Assembly (NCBI RefSeq): GCF_003014695.1
Contig: NZ_PYAS01000013.1
Location: 62,001 to 126,000, forward strand
Direction: 5' to 3'
Length of the DNA stretch: 64,000 nucleotides
DNA from: Dyadobacter jiangsuensis
GTDB lineage: Bacteria > Bacteroidota > Bacteroidia > Cytophagales > Spirosomataceae
Shown: positions 16,769 to 26,303 of the stretch, piece by piece
Layout of the letters: the number at the start of each line of letters is the position of its first letter
How positions within the stretch are numbered: the first letter of the stretch is position 1
Translations under genes and position numbers: made by a program
Notes under the pieces: model-generated
Database searches by the model: none
Told to the model about the DNA's origin: nothing
Seen by the model: the letters and a program-made list of their open reading frames with translations, nothing else

Positions 16769-17968
16769 ATGTATAGCACAGCCACCAGCACCCTCACCAA
16801 TCGTATCCGGTCGATCGACACTGTCCGCGGCCTGATCATCATTATCATGGCCCTCGACCATGTGCGCGACTTTTTCCATATCGCTGGCGCCACCGGCGAC
16901 CCTACCGACCTTGCTACCACTACGCCTGCATTGTTTCTCACACGCTGGATCACGCATTACTGCGCGCCTTCGTTCATGATGCTCTCGGGGCTGTCGGCCT
17001 ATTTATCGGGTTTGAACAAGACGGCCGCGGAGAAGTCGGCTTTCCTGATCAAGCGCGGATTCTGGCTCATCCTGGTAGAAATGGTGTTTATGACGTTCGC
17101 ATTTACGTTTGATATTTATTACAAAACACTCTTTTTTGCGGTATTCTGGGCGCTGGGGGGAGCGATGATCGTGCTCGGTATCGCTGTGCGGTTTGCGTCG
17201 CCAAAAACCGTTCTGATACTTGGCCTCGCATTGGTACTCGGCCACAACCTGCTGGATTATGTGAAGTTGCAGGAAAACTCGACGGCCGACATCTTGCTGC
17301 GCATATTCTTTACCGGTAGGGGAACATTCCTTCCGCGGCCCGACGGTGGAGCAATTGTGTTCCTGTACGTGATATTTCCCTGGGCCGGCATCATGATGTC
17401 GGGGTACGGGCTGGGGATGTTGTACAACCGCAATGCGGATCCCATGCGGCGCAGGAAGCTGCTTATCCTGATCGGCTCGGTACTCACGGCGCTGTTTGTG
17501 GTGTTAAGGCTGATTAACGGATATGGAGATCCTGCACCCTGGTCGACGCAAGATACCGGCATCAAGACTTTCATGTCTTTTCTGAACGTAACCAAATACC
17601 CGCCTTCGCTGTTTTTTACTTTCATGACGCAGGGGCCGATACTCATCCTGTTGGCCCTTACCGAACAGACAGACAATGCATTCAGCCGCATTTGCACGGT
17701 TTATGGCAGAGTGCCGTTCTTTTTCTTTCTCGTGCATTTTTACGTGATCCATATCATGACGATGGCGATTGTTTTCTTGTCGGGCTACACGTGGCAGCAG
17801 GCAACCGACGACAGTCTTTTCTTCAAATTCCGGCCGAACGAATTCGGTTATCCGCTTGGACAAACCTACCTGATCTGGATATTGATCGTGGTGGCGCTGT
17901 ACTGGCCTTGCAAATGGTACGGCGAGTACCGGGCGCGGAAGCGGACGTGGTGGCTGAGCTATTTGTAA
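16769..17968 (+). CDS. Multi-pass membrane acyltransferase-like protein (HGSNAT/DUF1624 type)
   Basis: This 399-residue protein has about ten hydrophobic segments. The N-terminal block RIRSIDTVRGLIIIIMALDH, with its Arg-Asp-x-x-Arg-Gly and the following DHVRDFFH, is the hallmark of DUF1624/heparan-alpha-glucosaminide N-acetyltransferase-like proteins, which carry acyl groups across membranes to sugars. The cytoplasmic loops are short and basic, such as MRRRKLL. Starting 148 bp after the kinase, it forms a pair with the following esterase gene (28 bp gap). A role in acetylating a periplasmic sugar is family inference only. Confidence 0.8.
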   Translation: MYSTATSTLTNRIRSIDTVRGLIIIIMALDHVRDFFHIAGATGDPTDLATTTPALFLTRWITHYCAPSFMMLSGLSAYLSGLNKTAAEKSAFLIKRGFWLILVEMVFMTFAFTFDIYYKTLFFAVFWALGGAMIVLGIAVRFASPKTVLILGLALVLGHNLLDYVKLQENSTADILLRIFFTGRGTFLPRPDGGAIVFLYVIFPWAGIMMSGYGLGMLYNRNADPMRRRKLLILIGSVLTALFVVLRLINGYGDPAPWSTQDTGIKTFMSFLNVTKYPPSLFFTFMTQGPILILLALTEQTDNAFSRICTVYGRVPFFFFLVHFYVIHIMTMAIVFLSGYTWQQATDDSLFFKFRPNEFGYPLGQTYLIWILIVVALYWPCKWYGEYRARKRTWWLSYL

Positions 17969-17996
17969 ATATTTTCCAATTTAAATACACACCCGC

Positions 17997-19427
17997 ATGA
18001 GGCATTTTCTGCTCCTGTTCTGCTTTTTTACGCCTTTTTGGGTCAATGCCCAGGCCCCGGAGGAAAACTATCTGGTAGATCCTGCTTCCGAAGAGCACTC
18101 CGGGGTGCCTAAGGGCGAAGTTTTGAAATTCGTGTTTGATCAATCCAAAATATTCCCGGGTACGTGGCGCGAGTACTGGGTGTATGTGCCTGCGCAATAC
18201 AAGCCTGATACACCCGCATGCGTGTATGTGAATCAGGACGGTATTCAATGGAAGGCTCCAACGGTGTTCGATAACCTCATTCATGAGAAGGAAATGCCGG
18301 TTACAATCGGCGTTTTTGTGATGCACGGGCGAGTGAAAGCAGCCGATCCCAATACGGCGAACGATCGTTTCAACCGCAGCTTTGAATACGACGGCCTGGG
18401 TGATGCTTATGCACGATTCATTCTCGAAGAAATCCTGCCGGAAGTCGAAAAACAGAAAACGAGCGACGGCCGGCAAATCCACCTTTCCAAAAATGGAAAC
18501 GACCGCGCGATTGGCGGATCGAGCAGTGGGGCGGTGTGCGCCTTTACCGCCGCCTGGGAGCGCCCTGATGCTTTTTCACGCGTATTTAGTGCGATTGGGA
18601 CTTATGTGGGCCTGCGCGGCGCGGACCGTTATCCGACATTGCTCAGAAAGTTTGAGCCCAAACCCATCCGTATCTACATGCAGGATGGTGCCAACGATCT
18701 GAATATCTACGCCGGGGACTGGTGGATGGCTAATCAGACCATGCTGCGGGCGCTGACATTCGCCGGTTATGAGGTGAAGCATCAATGGGGCGAGGGCGGT
18801 CATAATGGTAAGCAGGGAACGTCGCTGTTTCCGGAAGCAATGCGCTATTTGTGGAAGGGTTGGCCTGAGCCGGTCAAGAAAGGGCAGTCGCAAAATGCAT
18901 TTCTAGTGGCTCTGCTGATTCCGGGCGAGGGCTGGACCGAGGCAGCGGAGGCATTTCCAATGAAGGGGAAGCCGACGCCTTCCAGCGCGAATTCTCTGAA
19001 AACGCTGAAAGCCGTAGGCGCGGCTCTTTCCCCGGATCAAACATTGGTTTACACCATCGACTCGACTTCTCATTGGGTCTATTCCTCACAGGTTCAACCC
19101 AACCGGAAGCTGGCATACCGGCAACGTTTCGGCTGGCTGCATGTGACCGATGCTGAAAACAGGGCAGGAGCCTCCGGCATTGTCTGTGACCGCGATGGAC
19201 GGATTTATGTAGCCACGAATTCAGGTGTGCAAATCCTCGATCAGACCGGCCGCGTGAATGCTATTTTGCCTACACCTAATGGCGCGACAGGCAAATTAAC
19301 ATTCGGCGGAGGTGATTCCGATGTGTTGTACGTCAAGATCAATGGTAAAACTTATGGCCGCAAGCTGAAAACCCGCGGCATTAATCCGGGAGAAGCGCCC
19401 CATAAGCCCGACGCTCCCAAATTGTAG
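17997..19427 (+). CDS. Secreted esterase domain joined to SMP-30/gluconolactonase-like segment
   Basis: This 476-residue protein has a signal peptide (…WVNAQ). Residues ~25-300 are an esterase of the Fes/CE1 type: REYWVYVPAQY, the nucleophile region AIGGSSSGAVCAFTAAWERPDAF, and the late GEGGHNGKQG histidine. Residues ~310-470 look like part of an SMP-30/gluconolactonase beta-propeller (SPDQTLVYTIDS, ASGIVCDRDGRIYVATNSGVQILDQTGRV). Fusion proteins of this kind are common in Bacteroidota and are often annotated only as gluconolactonase. The propeller part is too short for six blades, so it may be partial or divergent. Its stop codon abuts that of the next, convergent gene. Confidence 0.8.
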   Translation: MRHFLLLFCFFTPFWVNAQAPEENYLVDPASEEHSGVPKGEVLKFVFDQSKIFPGTWREYWVYVPAQYKPDTPACVYVNQDGIQWKAPTVFDNLIHEKEMPVTIGVFVMHGRVKAADPNTANDRFNRSFEYDGLGDAYARFILEEILPEVEKQKTSDGRQIHLSKNGNDRAIGGSSSGAVCAFTAAWERPDAFSRVFSAIGTYVGLRGADRYPTLLRKFEPKPIRIYMQDGANDLNIYAGDWWMANQTMLRALTFAGYEVKHQWGEGGHNGKQGTSLFPEAMRYLWKGWPEPVKKGQSQNAFLVALLIPGEGWTEAAEAFPMKGKPTPSSANSLKTLKAVGAALSPDQTLVYTIDSTSHWVYSSQVQPNRKLAYRQRFGWLHVTDAENRAGASGIVCDRDGRIYVATNSGVQILDQTGRVNAILPTPNGATGKLTFGGGDSDVLYVKINGKTYGRKLKTRGINPGEAPHKPDAPKL

Positions 19428-19844
19428 TTAGCCGTTCAGGAAAATAGCCAGAACCACCAATAGCCCTGCGGCCAGACTTATGGATCCGGCGAACGGGAAG
19501 AAATACACGAACTCGATAATTCCCATGGCAACGTAGCCGATCCCGATAGGTGTAAGCACTGTTCTGACGATGTCGTGATTGCTGTCGGCATACCGCGCCG
19601 CAGACAGTATCAGCATGATCGACATACCATATACGACGAAGAGTATGAGGCCGTAACCTTCGAAGTAATCACCCATGCTACGCATAACGCCCATGAACTC
19701 GAATTTTGGGCCGGTCATTTGCCGGATCACCTCCTGTTTGACTGGATCAGGGGTTTCCTTCCATGAGAAATGGCCGAAAAAATGCCCGATCAGGTGAATG
19801 AGGATACACAGCGCAGCAATGCGCAGTACGAGTCTTGGTTTCAT
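19428..19844 (-). CDS. Four-helix membrane protein (possibly LIC_13387-like)
   Basis: I am not certain of the family. This 138-residue protein has four hydrophobic segments (about 7-28, 62-84, 96-112 and 118-137). Between the first two is a loop with GPKFEFMGVMRSMGDYFEGYGL, where FEFMG and the aromatic/Gly region resemble the small LIC_13387-type membrane proteins of unknown function. The stop codon directly abuts the convergent esterase gene with no intergenic base. It lies 23 bp downstream of the glycosidase-like gene on the same strand and is probably co-transcribed with it. Confidence 0.7.
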   Translation of the reverse strand: MKPRLVLRIAALCILIHLIGHFFGHFSWKETPDPVKQEVIRQMTGPKFEFMGVMRSMGDYFEGYGLILFVVYGMSIMLILSAARYADSNHDIVRTVLTPIGIGYVAMGIIEFVYFFPFAGSISLAAGLLVVLAIFLNG

Positions 19845-19867
19845 GGGGTAGCGTTTGATTTAGTTTA

Positions 19868-21970
19868 TCATTCCATCACAATACTTTCGAACTCCGCCAG
19901 GCGTGCGAGCGAGAACATGATCGTACCATCCTTCCAGGTGAAATTCAAAGGCTTGTGATTCGTCAATGTAAACACTTTTTGCGGTTTTTTCGCCAGCCTG
20001 ATCCTGAAACGCAAATCGTTGACAGGCAGTGGTTCGAAATAGGTGTTTCCGCTGAAACCGGTGAGGTTGATTAAATGCAAAATCTGCCCGTCAGGGGTGT
20101 TTTTTGCCTGATTTTCGGGGGTATTGCGGGTGAACCTTTTCAGCACCGTTTCGACCCGCGCTGGTGCATTTGTCTCGAAATTCTGTGCGATTTCGGGTAG
20201 CATGTGGTCGATCATATCCAGCAAAAGGTTCTTATGCTCCTGGTAGCCGTGCATGTAGTATATCCTACCCAGGTTAATCGGGAAAAGTGCTGCTTTACTG
20301 TTCGGATGATTTTTGATACCCAGTGCATAGTATCCGGTAGCATCATGACCACCGATGATTTCGGGCGGGCCCGGGCGGCCTTTCGCTAAAACAGGAAGCA
20401 ATTTCCGGTCGGCGCCCGAGAGGTCATATAAGCCGAGATTGAATTTCCAGAAAAGCATGTTTTGCCCCTTGAAGCTTTTGAAAATACTCCGGTCGTCGGG
20501 GACGAGGTAATTTCCGGCACCGTCGTTGTCCTTTTTCTCGATTTTTGCGCCGAAAAGCGCTTGTAAGGTTTCGGGACTATCAAACAATGCCCGGTTGGTG
20601 GCGATCAGGTGGGTACCTCGCTGGCTGGCTTCTTTCAGTATTCGAATGGCCTCCGGTTTCAGGTAAGTGATTTCCGGCAGGATGATCAGCTTATAGCCCT
20701 TCACTTTCTGTTCCAGATTGGCGATCTGACCGTCCTCCACGATATCGAATGGAATGTGTGCCTCACGGAGCATCAACTGGATGCCGCGGTATTCCTGCAT
20801 GGGCTCGCCATTCGGCCAGGCGCCGGGGGCTACAACAGCTATTTGAGCAACCGATTGGTATTTGCCGAAATAGGCCTCATTCTTTTTATGAAAACCATAT
20901 ACTTTCCTGAAAACGGGAAAGCTGCGTTCGTCCTCGTATCCGCGCATGTCGCCCATCATGCTCATGTCCAGGCCCGATCCGTTGGCGATGTTCTCGTAAA
21001 GTCTTATCCGGGTTTCCTCCGGCTCGACAGCATTGTACCGCGACTGGAAGGAGATTTGCTGGATGCTCGCATTGCTGATAATGTGGTCCGGAAACGAATT
21101 CACCGCATTGCCGACATTGTCGGAGGCAGTGTAAGGCCAATAGGGGAGAGTCGTCATGCTCTGCGATTCGTGGCGGATAATGTCCACAAACCTATCGGAA
21201 TAGGTACAGATCGCGATCTGCTCATTTTTCGACTTCACCAGCTTGTGCAGCCTTTCCGACCAATCTTCCACAGTCGTTTTTTTGAATCCGAGGTATTGCT
21301 GGAAAAGCGGATCAGCCTTATTCTCTTCGGTGGGTAGCGCCTTACCGCCACTGAATTCGGCAAAGCGCTTTTTATCATATTCGTTCTGATCGATGCCATG
21401 GTATTTACCTTCGTAGGGGTTATTGACCTGATAGCCGGGCATATTCAGGAAAATGCCGTCGATCGGGAAGGTGTTGATCACCTCTTCAATAATCTTGAAT
21501 GCCTTTTCCTGCACATAGGGAGCATTAATGGAGACCACATACATATCGGTATTGATGATGCGTTCGCCTTTCGGGGAAATGTAGCACCAGTCGGGATGCT
21601 GTTTGAAAATGCGCTCGTGTACCCGGCTGAAATCGAAGCGGACAATTACCTTAATGCGATTATCGTGGCATTTGCGTACAATATCGGCGAGGACATTATT
21701 GTCTTTCAAATAAGGGTTCCGGTAGTGAAAATCCAGTTGGGTTGGGTAAAAGGCCATAATGCCTCCCGCGTTGATCAACAGCGTGTTGGCAGAGCAGGCG
21801 ACGAGGTCGGCTACAATGGAATCGGCGTTGATAGTCGCGGCCTCGTAGGCGGGCAAGTTCATCTGAATCACCCTAAGATTGTTCCTTTTCCACCAGAGGT
21901 CGGCCTTGTTTTGTGCCAGGAGAGAACTTACATTGAAGAGAAAGTAAAGGAGTAGAATGTGGCTTTTCAT
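19868..21970 (-). CDS. Putative secreted glycoside hydrolase (GHL6-like TIM barrel with trimerisation-type domain)
   Basis: From the ATG at 21970 this is a 700-residue protein with a clean signal peptide (…SSLLAQ); an in-frame ATG 45 bp upstream gives a poor N-terminus. Residues ~20-380 look like a TIM-barrel hydrolase: IKVIVRFDFSR, HPDWCYISPKGERI and IDGIFLNMPGY follow the pattern of hypothetical glycosyl hydrolase family 6. Residues ~390-620 resemble the Rossmann-like beta-galactosidase trimerisation domain (YRGIQLMLREAHIPFDIVED, KGYKLIILPEITYL, GTHLIATNRALFDS). A small beta-sandwich ends the protein. No CAZy assignment or substrate can be made here. Confidence 0.75.
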   Translation of the reverse strand: MKSHILLLYFLFNVSSLLAQNKADLWWKRNNLRVIQMNLPAYEAATINADSIVADLVACSANTLLINAGGIMAFYPTQLDFHYRNPYLKDNNVLADIVRKCHDNRIKVIVRFDFSRVHERIFKQHPDWCYISPKGERIINTDMYVVSINAPYVQEKAFKIIEEVINTFPIDGIFLNMPGYQVNNPYEGKYHGIDQNEYDKKRFAEFSGGKALPTEENKADPLFQQYLGFKKTTVEDWSERLHKLVKSKNEQIAICTYSDRFVDIIRHESQSMTTLPYWPYTASDNVGNAVNSFPDHIISNASIQQISFQSRYNAVEPEETRIRLYENIANGSGLDMSMMGDMRGYEDERSFPVFRKVYGFHKKNEAYFGKYQSVAQIAVVAPGAWPNGEPMQEYRGIQLMLREAHIPFDIVEDGQIANLEQKVKGYKLIILPEITYLKPEAIRILKEASQRGTHLIATNRALFDSPETLQALFGAKIEKKDNDGAGNYLVPDDRSIFKSFKGQNMLFWKFNLGLYDLSGADRKLLPVLAKGRPGPPEIIGGHDATGYYALGIKNHPNSKAALFPINLGRIYYMHGYQEHKNLLLDMIDHMLPEIAQNFETNAPARVETVLKRFTRNTPENQAKNTPDGQILHLINLTGFSGNTYFEPLPVNDLRFRIRLAKKPQKVFTLTNHKPLNFTWKDGTIMFSLARLAEFESIVME

Positions 21971-22085
21971 ACCAAAATGAATGATTTGGTGGAAAAGAGC
22001 CGGGCTACATCGCATCTACTTGATGCCTGCGGATTGATTTTTATATAAATGCTATGAAATATACGCTCACCTAAACAGCAGTGCA

Positions 22086-23216
22086 TTGAACAGGAATTAC
22101 CTCTTCATCCTGATCCTTTCGATAGCTACGCCCGCCCTGCCCGTATCCGCGCAGGAGGGATGGTTCAAACGATTTGTACAAAAGACGATTTCCGACACGA
22201 CCGGGGAAGGGAAATCCAGCTTTCGCGTGTACCCTACGTTGGGCTATGCCCCGGAGACGAGCGTGGAAGTCGGCTTATCGTCGCTCCTGCTGTTTCAGGC
22301 CAAAGGCGACACCCTCAATCGCCTGAGTGAGGTGGCGGCATTTACGTTCATTACGCTGGAAGGGCAATACGGCATCTGGCTCGATAATGCGATTTATGGG
22401 GACAAAGACAAGTGGTTCTTCCTTGGCAGGACGCGTTTTCAGCGTTTTCCATTGCTGTACTATGGAATAGGGCACACCACGCCGGACAAGGAACCGGCAT
22501 TGATCGATGCCAACTACCTGCTTTTCCGGCAGCGCGTGTTGCGGAAGATCCGGAAAAATCTCTTCATTGGCCCGGAAATCGACTATCAACAATTGTACAA
22601 CGCGGAATTCCGTCAGCCGGAAGGCCACGTTTACGACGAGCCGCTGGGTAGCGATGGTACGCGTAACATTGGGCTAGGCTTGGCACTGGTTTACGATAAC
22701 CGCCATAATGTACTCAATGTGCGCAAAGGCTTTTTCGGCGAATTGTCGTTTTTGAAATACAACCAATCGGTAGGCAGCCATCATAATTTCCAGGGAATTA
22801 ACCTGGATATCCGCAGCTCGCACCCGCTGACGAAGCGCAATGTGCTGGCCTGGCAGGTTTACGGCAACTTTCTTACAGGTAATGTACCGTTTAATCAGAT
22901 GGCGCTGATGGGTGGGGAAATGATCATGCGGGGCTATTACTACGGCCGCTACCGCGACAATAACATGCTGGCGACGCAGGTAGAGCATCGCTGGTTGCCG
23001 TTCGGGTTTAGCAAGCGGTTTGGCGGAGCGGTGTTTGCGGGTGCGGCAGTGGTCGGGCCTAAAATCGGTTCGCTCACGCCCGCACGTGCGAGGCTGTCCG
23101 GGGGCGTGGGGCTGCGGTATTTGTTGTTTCCCAAAAAGGATATTTACCTCCGGCTGGACGTCGGCTTTACCAAGGACGGCCCGGGCTTTTACCTGTTCAC
23201 CGGAGAGGCATTCTAA
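22086..23216 (+). CDS. Omp85/BamA-like outer-membrane barrel protein
   Basis: This 376-residue protein has a signal peptide (…LPVSAQ) and then a beta-barrel pattern throughout, with GLALVYDNRHNVLNVRKGFFGELSF, the RGYYYGRYRDNN segment of the Omp85 family and a GGVGLRYLLFPKKDIYLRLDVGF end. It lacks POTRA domains, so it is a short bacterial surface-antigen barrel rather than BamA itself. The start is TTG at 22086: no in-frame ATG or GTG is available upstream and the signal peptide begins exactly there. Its stop overlaps the convergent MFS gene by 4 bp. Function unknown; such barrels may export lipids or proteins. Confidence 0.8.
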   Translation: MNRNYLFILILSIATPALPVSAQEGWFKRFVQKTISDTTGEGKSSFRVYPTLGYAPETSVEVGLSSLLLFQAKGDTLNRLSEVAAFTFITLEGQYGIWLDNAIYGDKDKWFFLGRTRFQRFPLLYYGIGHTTPDKEPALIDANYLLFRQRVLRKIRKNLFIGPEIDYQQLYNAEFRQPEGHVYDEPLGSDGTRNIGLGLALVYDNRHNVLNVRKGFFGELSFLKYNQSVGSHHNFQGINLDIRSSHPLTKRNVLAWQVYGNFLTGNVPFNQMALMGGEMIMRGYYYGRYRDNNMLATQVEHRWLPFGFSKRFGGAVFAGAAVVGPKIGSLTPARARLSGGVGLRYLLFPKKDIYLRLDVGFTKDGPGFYLFTGEAF

Positions 23217-24349
23217 TCCCGGTGCTTATAGCCGAACGCGACGAAAAACAGGAGTACACCCACCAGCCCGAGCGCCCAGGATAGCGAAGTGATTTCAGCG
23301 AGTACGCCAATCAGCGCTGGACCGGCAAGCTGACCGGAATAACCGAGAATGGTAACGGCCGACAGGGCGATGGACGGGGGAACATTGGGAATGCGTCCGG
23401 CGGCGGTGAAGAAGATCGGTACAACGTTGGCCGCACCTAATCCTACCATCACAAACCCGGCTAATGCGGCAATGGCGGAGGGAATCGTAACTGCTACAAT
23501 GAAGCCCGCACCAGCCAGCAAGGTGCCGTAAAAGACTACTTTTGCAGGGCCTAGTCGGTGGATAATGCCGTCACCGGTGAGGCGCATAATGGCCATCGCC
23601 ACAGAGAATGCGGCATAGCCAAGCCCGGAGAATGAGGGATCGAAACCGCGCGAAAATTGCAGGAAAACGGCACTCCAATCGAGCAGGGAGCCTTCCGCAA
23701 GGAAAAGAATGAAACACATAATGCCCAGCAGTACCACCGGTCCTTTGGGCAGGACGAAGCTGGTTCCGTCCAGTTTGGCTTCTTCGGAATGGGGCAGCAG
23801 GTACCGCGACTGGGTTACTGTAATAAATACAAGTAAAGCGGAAATGGCAACGGCTGCGTATGTCGGCGAGAGCCCTGCTTTGATTAAAAAGCCAAGCCCA
23901 ATGGAGCCCATAAGTCCGCCGAGGCTGAACATTCCGTGGAAGGACGACATAATATGGCTGCCGTGCCGCTCCTGGACGACTACGGCTTGCGCATTCATGG
24001 AAACGTCGATAGAACCGATTCCCGCACCAAATACGAACAATGCGGCGGCAAGCTGGTAAGGAGAGCTCGCCATTAGCAGCAATGGAAGGAGAGACGCAAT
24101 CACCAATGCCGAAACGATAGCTACCGTACGGCTACCGTATTTATTGATCAGCAAACCGGTGAGCGGCATCGTCAGAATTGCCCCTGCTCCTAATGCCAGG
24201 AGGACTACACCCAAGTCGGCGTCGTTCAGTCCTAGTTTGATTTTGGCAAAAGGGACCATCGGTGCCCAGCTAGATAGGCCGATGCCGCATACTAGAAATA
24301 TCAGTAAAGTTGCTCTCCGGGCTGCGCTGATTCTCAGTTTCTCTTCCAT
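23213..24349 (-). CDS. MFS transporter, YbjJ-like
   Basis: This 378-residue protein has about 12 membrane helices with the family pattern GIGLSSWAPMVPFAKIKLGLNDADLGVVLLALGAGAI (first two helices), a loop GLLINKYGSRTV that matches the MFS A-motif, and VSMNAQAVVVQERHGSHIMSSFHGMFSLGG, a stretch typical of the YbjJ/fucose-permease-like subgroup. The substrate is unknown. The ATG at 24349 is preferred over an upstream in-frame start at 24412 that lies within the phased AT-rich promoter-like region. The last 4 bp overlap the convergent barrel gene. Confidence 0.85.
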   Translation of the reverse strand: MEEKLRISAARRATLLIFLVCGIGLSSWAPMVPFAKIKLGLNDADLGVVLLALGAGAILTMPLTGLLINKYGSRTVAIVSALVIASLLPLLLMASSPYQLAAALFVFGAGIGSIDVSMNAQAVVVQERHGSHIMSSFHGMFSLGGLMGSIGLGFLIKAGLSPTYAAVAISALLVFITVTQSRYLLPHSEEAKLDGTSFVLPKGPVVLLGIMCFILFLAEGSLLDWSAVFLQFSRGFDPSFSGLGYAAFSVAMAIMRLTGDGIIHRLGPAKVVFYGTLLAGAGFIVAVTIPSAIAALAGFVMVGLGAANVVPIFFTAAGRIPNVPPSIALSAVTILGYSGQLAGPALIGVLAEITSLSWALGLVGVLLFFVAFGYKHRD

Positions 24350-24380
24350 TAATGTAAGCGTGGATTTTCTACAAAGAAAT

Positions 24381-24420
24381 ATGATTTTGCAGAAAATTGC
24401 AAAATATTGCAAAAAATAGC
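24381..24420. promoter_or_regulatory. Four 10-bp-phased A/T tracts ending in GC, upstream of the MFS gene
   Basis: Four successive decamers each carry eight A/T-rich bases followed by GC, with the GC steps at 24389, 24399, 24409 and 24419. Three of them contain runs of A or T of four or more. Phasing at one helical turn predicts intrinsic DNA bending or a row of same-face binding sites 32-71 bp in front of the MFS start. Confidence 0.45.
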
Positions 24421-24453
24421 AGCTCTCAAAACTGGACTGCCTTAGAATGGATG

Positions 24454-24490
24454 TAAAAAAAGAGGCCAGGTAGTAAAAACCTGGCCTCTG
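24454..24490 (-). terminator. Rho-independent terminator after the GMC oxidoreductase
   Basis: A perfect 11-bp stem (arms 24461-24471 and 24479-24489) is followed on the minus strand by seven T. It lies 10 bp after the stop of the GMC oxidoreductase gene. Confidence 0.9.
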
Positions 24491-24499
24491 AACACACCA

Positions 24500-26221
24500 T
24501 CAGATGTTTTTCTTTTTGGATTCTTTCACCGCGAAATCCACCGCTCGCGCCGTAAGCGCCATGTAGGTAAGCGACGGGTTTACGCACGAGGCGGAGGTCA
24601 TAGCCGCACCGTCGGTAACGAATACGTTTTTCACCGAGTGGAGCTGGTTGTTACCATTCAAAACCGAAGTTTTAGGATCGCGTCCCATGCGGGCGGTACC
24701 CATTTCGTGGATAGCCATACCCAGATATGAACCGTTGTCGTAAGTACGGACGTTTTTGAGGCCCGATTTTTCCAGCATTTCGGCTGCATCGTTCATCATG
24801 TCCTTGCGCATTTTTTTCTCGTTTTCGCGAAGGTCGGCATCGAAAACAACCGCAGGAATCCCGAATTTGTCTTTTTTGTCCTTGTTCAGGTACATCCGGT
24901 TTTCGTGGTATGGCAATGTTTCGCCGAAGCCTCCGAAGCCCATCGTCCAGTTGCCCGGAGTCGTAAGCTCCTCTTTGAAGTCGGCACCGAATGCCAGTTC
25001 GGCAATATTGCGTTGCCATCCCTGGCGACCACCGCCACCCTGGTAGCCGAACCCGCGCAGGTAATCACGCTTATCGCTGCCGACGTTGCGGTAACGCGGT
25101 ACATATATGCCGTTTGCACGGCGGCCGAAGTAATATTTGTCGAGATCGCCCTCCCAGGTACCGCTCGCGCCTGTGCGGAAGTGGTGGTCCATCAGGTTGT
25201 GGCCCAGCTCGCCCGAATCGTTACCCATTCCGTTCGGGAAACGGTCGGAAGTAGAGTTGAGGAGCAATGCAGTGGATGCCAATGCACTCGCACAAACGAA
25301 GATGATATTGGCAAAAAACTCGCGCTCCTGCAAGGTAACAGAGTCGACCACGCGTACGCCCGTAGCGCGACCGCCCTGTTTTTTACCGTCATAGATAATC
25401 TCGCGAACGACTGAATCGGGGCGCAGCGTAAGGCGTCCGGTTTTCATCGCGGGTGGCAGAGTCGACGATTGGGTACTGAAATAGGCACCATAAGGGCAGC
25501 CATAGGAGCAGCGGTTGCGGTATTGGCACGGGCCGCGGCCGCCATCGAGCTGAATCTTGGTTGGTTGTGAAAGGTTAGCAACGCGTCCGATCGTCATCAC
25601 CCGGCCTGGGAATTCCTTCTCGAGACGTTTGCGCACTTCTTTTTCAACATGGTACATTTCCATCGGCGCAATGAAGTCGCTGTCGGGCAACTGCGGCAAA
25701 CCTAGTTTTTCGCCTGAAATACCCACGTGTTTTTCCACGTAGGAATACCAGGGGGCAATGTCTTTGTAACGGATCGGCCAGTCGACTGCGATGCCGTCTT
25801 TCAGGTTGGCTTCGAAGTCGAGGTCGCTCAGGCGGTACGACTGCCGTCCCCACATGATGGATTTCCCGCCGACGATGTTCGGCCTGTACCAGTCGAAGCG
25901 CTTTTTTTCTTCGTACGGCTGGTCCATGTCATTCATCCAGTACTTTTCGGTCATTTCGTTGTACGGATAATCGCGCGAGAGGAACGGGTGCGTTTCCTTT
26001 TGTTTGACCGTGAGGCGGCCGTTGTATTGTGTTTCCCAGGGGGCTTTCAGTGCATTTTCATAGCCCGTAACGTGTTCCAGGTTCTTGCCTTTTTCGAGCA
26101 TGAGCACTTTCAGGCCCTTTTCGGTTAGTTCTTTCGCCGCCCAGCCGCCGGAAACTCCGGAGCCGATCACGATGGCGTCGTAGGTGATGTCTTTTTTTGC
26201 GTCAATATTAAGGTTCGCCAT
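24500..26221 (-). CDS. GMC-family FAD oxidoreductase (glucoside 3-dehydrogenase-like catalytic subunit)
   Basis: This 573-residue flavoprotein oxidises a sugar or polyol hydroxyl. It has the FAD-binding VIGSGVSGGWAAKEL near the N-terminus, the GGKSIMWGRQSYR flavin motif, a Cys-containing CQYRNRCSYGCPYGA segment, and the catalytic region AIHEMGTARMG followed by DGAAMTSASCVNPSLTYMAL. The Cys-rich CxxxCxxGCPxGA stretch and the small subunit encoded upstream are typical of membrane-associated gluconate 2-dehydrogenase or glucoside 3-dehydrogenase complexes, which pass electrons to a cytochrome. There is no Tat signal on this chain; export would piggy-back on the small subunit. No cytochrome c gene is adjacent. 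Confidence 0.88.
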   Translation of the reverse strand: MANLNIDAKKDITYDAIVIGSGVSGGWAAKELTEKGLKVLMLEKGKNLEHVTGYENALKAPWETQYNGRLTVKQKETHPFLSRDYPYNEMTEKYWMNDMDQPYEEKKRFDWYRPNIVGGKSIMWGRQSYRLSDLDFEANLKDGIAVDWPIRYKDIAPWYSYVEKHVGISGEKLGLPQLPDSDFIAPMEMYHVEKEVRKRLEKEFPGRVMTIGRVANLSQPTKIQLDGGRGPCQYRNRCSYGCPYGAYFSTQSSTLPPAMKTGRLTLRPDSVVREIIYDGKKQGGRATGVRVVDSVTLQEREFFANIIFVCASALASTALLLNSTSDRFPNGMGNDSGELGHNLMDHHFRTGASGTWEGDLDKYYFGRRANGIYVPRYRNVGSDKRDYLRGFGYQGGGGRQGWQRNIAELAFGADFKEELTTPGNWTMGFGGFGETLPYHENRMYLNKDKKDKFGIPAVVFDADLRENEKKMRKDMMNDAAEMLEKSGLKNVRTYDNGSYLGMAIHEMGTARMGRDPKTSVLNGNNQLHSVKNVFVTDGAAMTSASCVNPSLTYMALTARAVDFAVKESKKKNI

Positions 26222-26303
26222 TTCTAATAGAGTTTGGAATGTCAGGAAGTAGCCAGGAGGTCATGCGTTGCCTGCTGTCGCTTTCCAAATAAATGTCTCC
26301 GGA

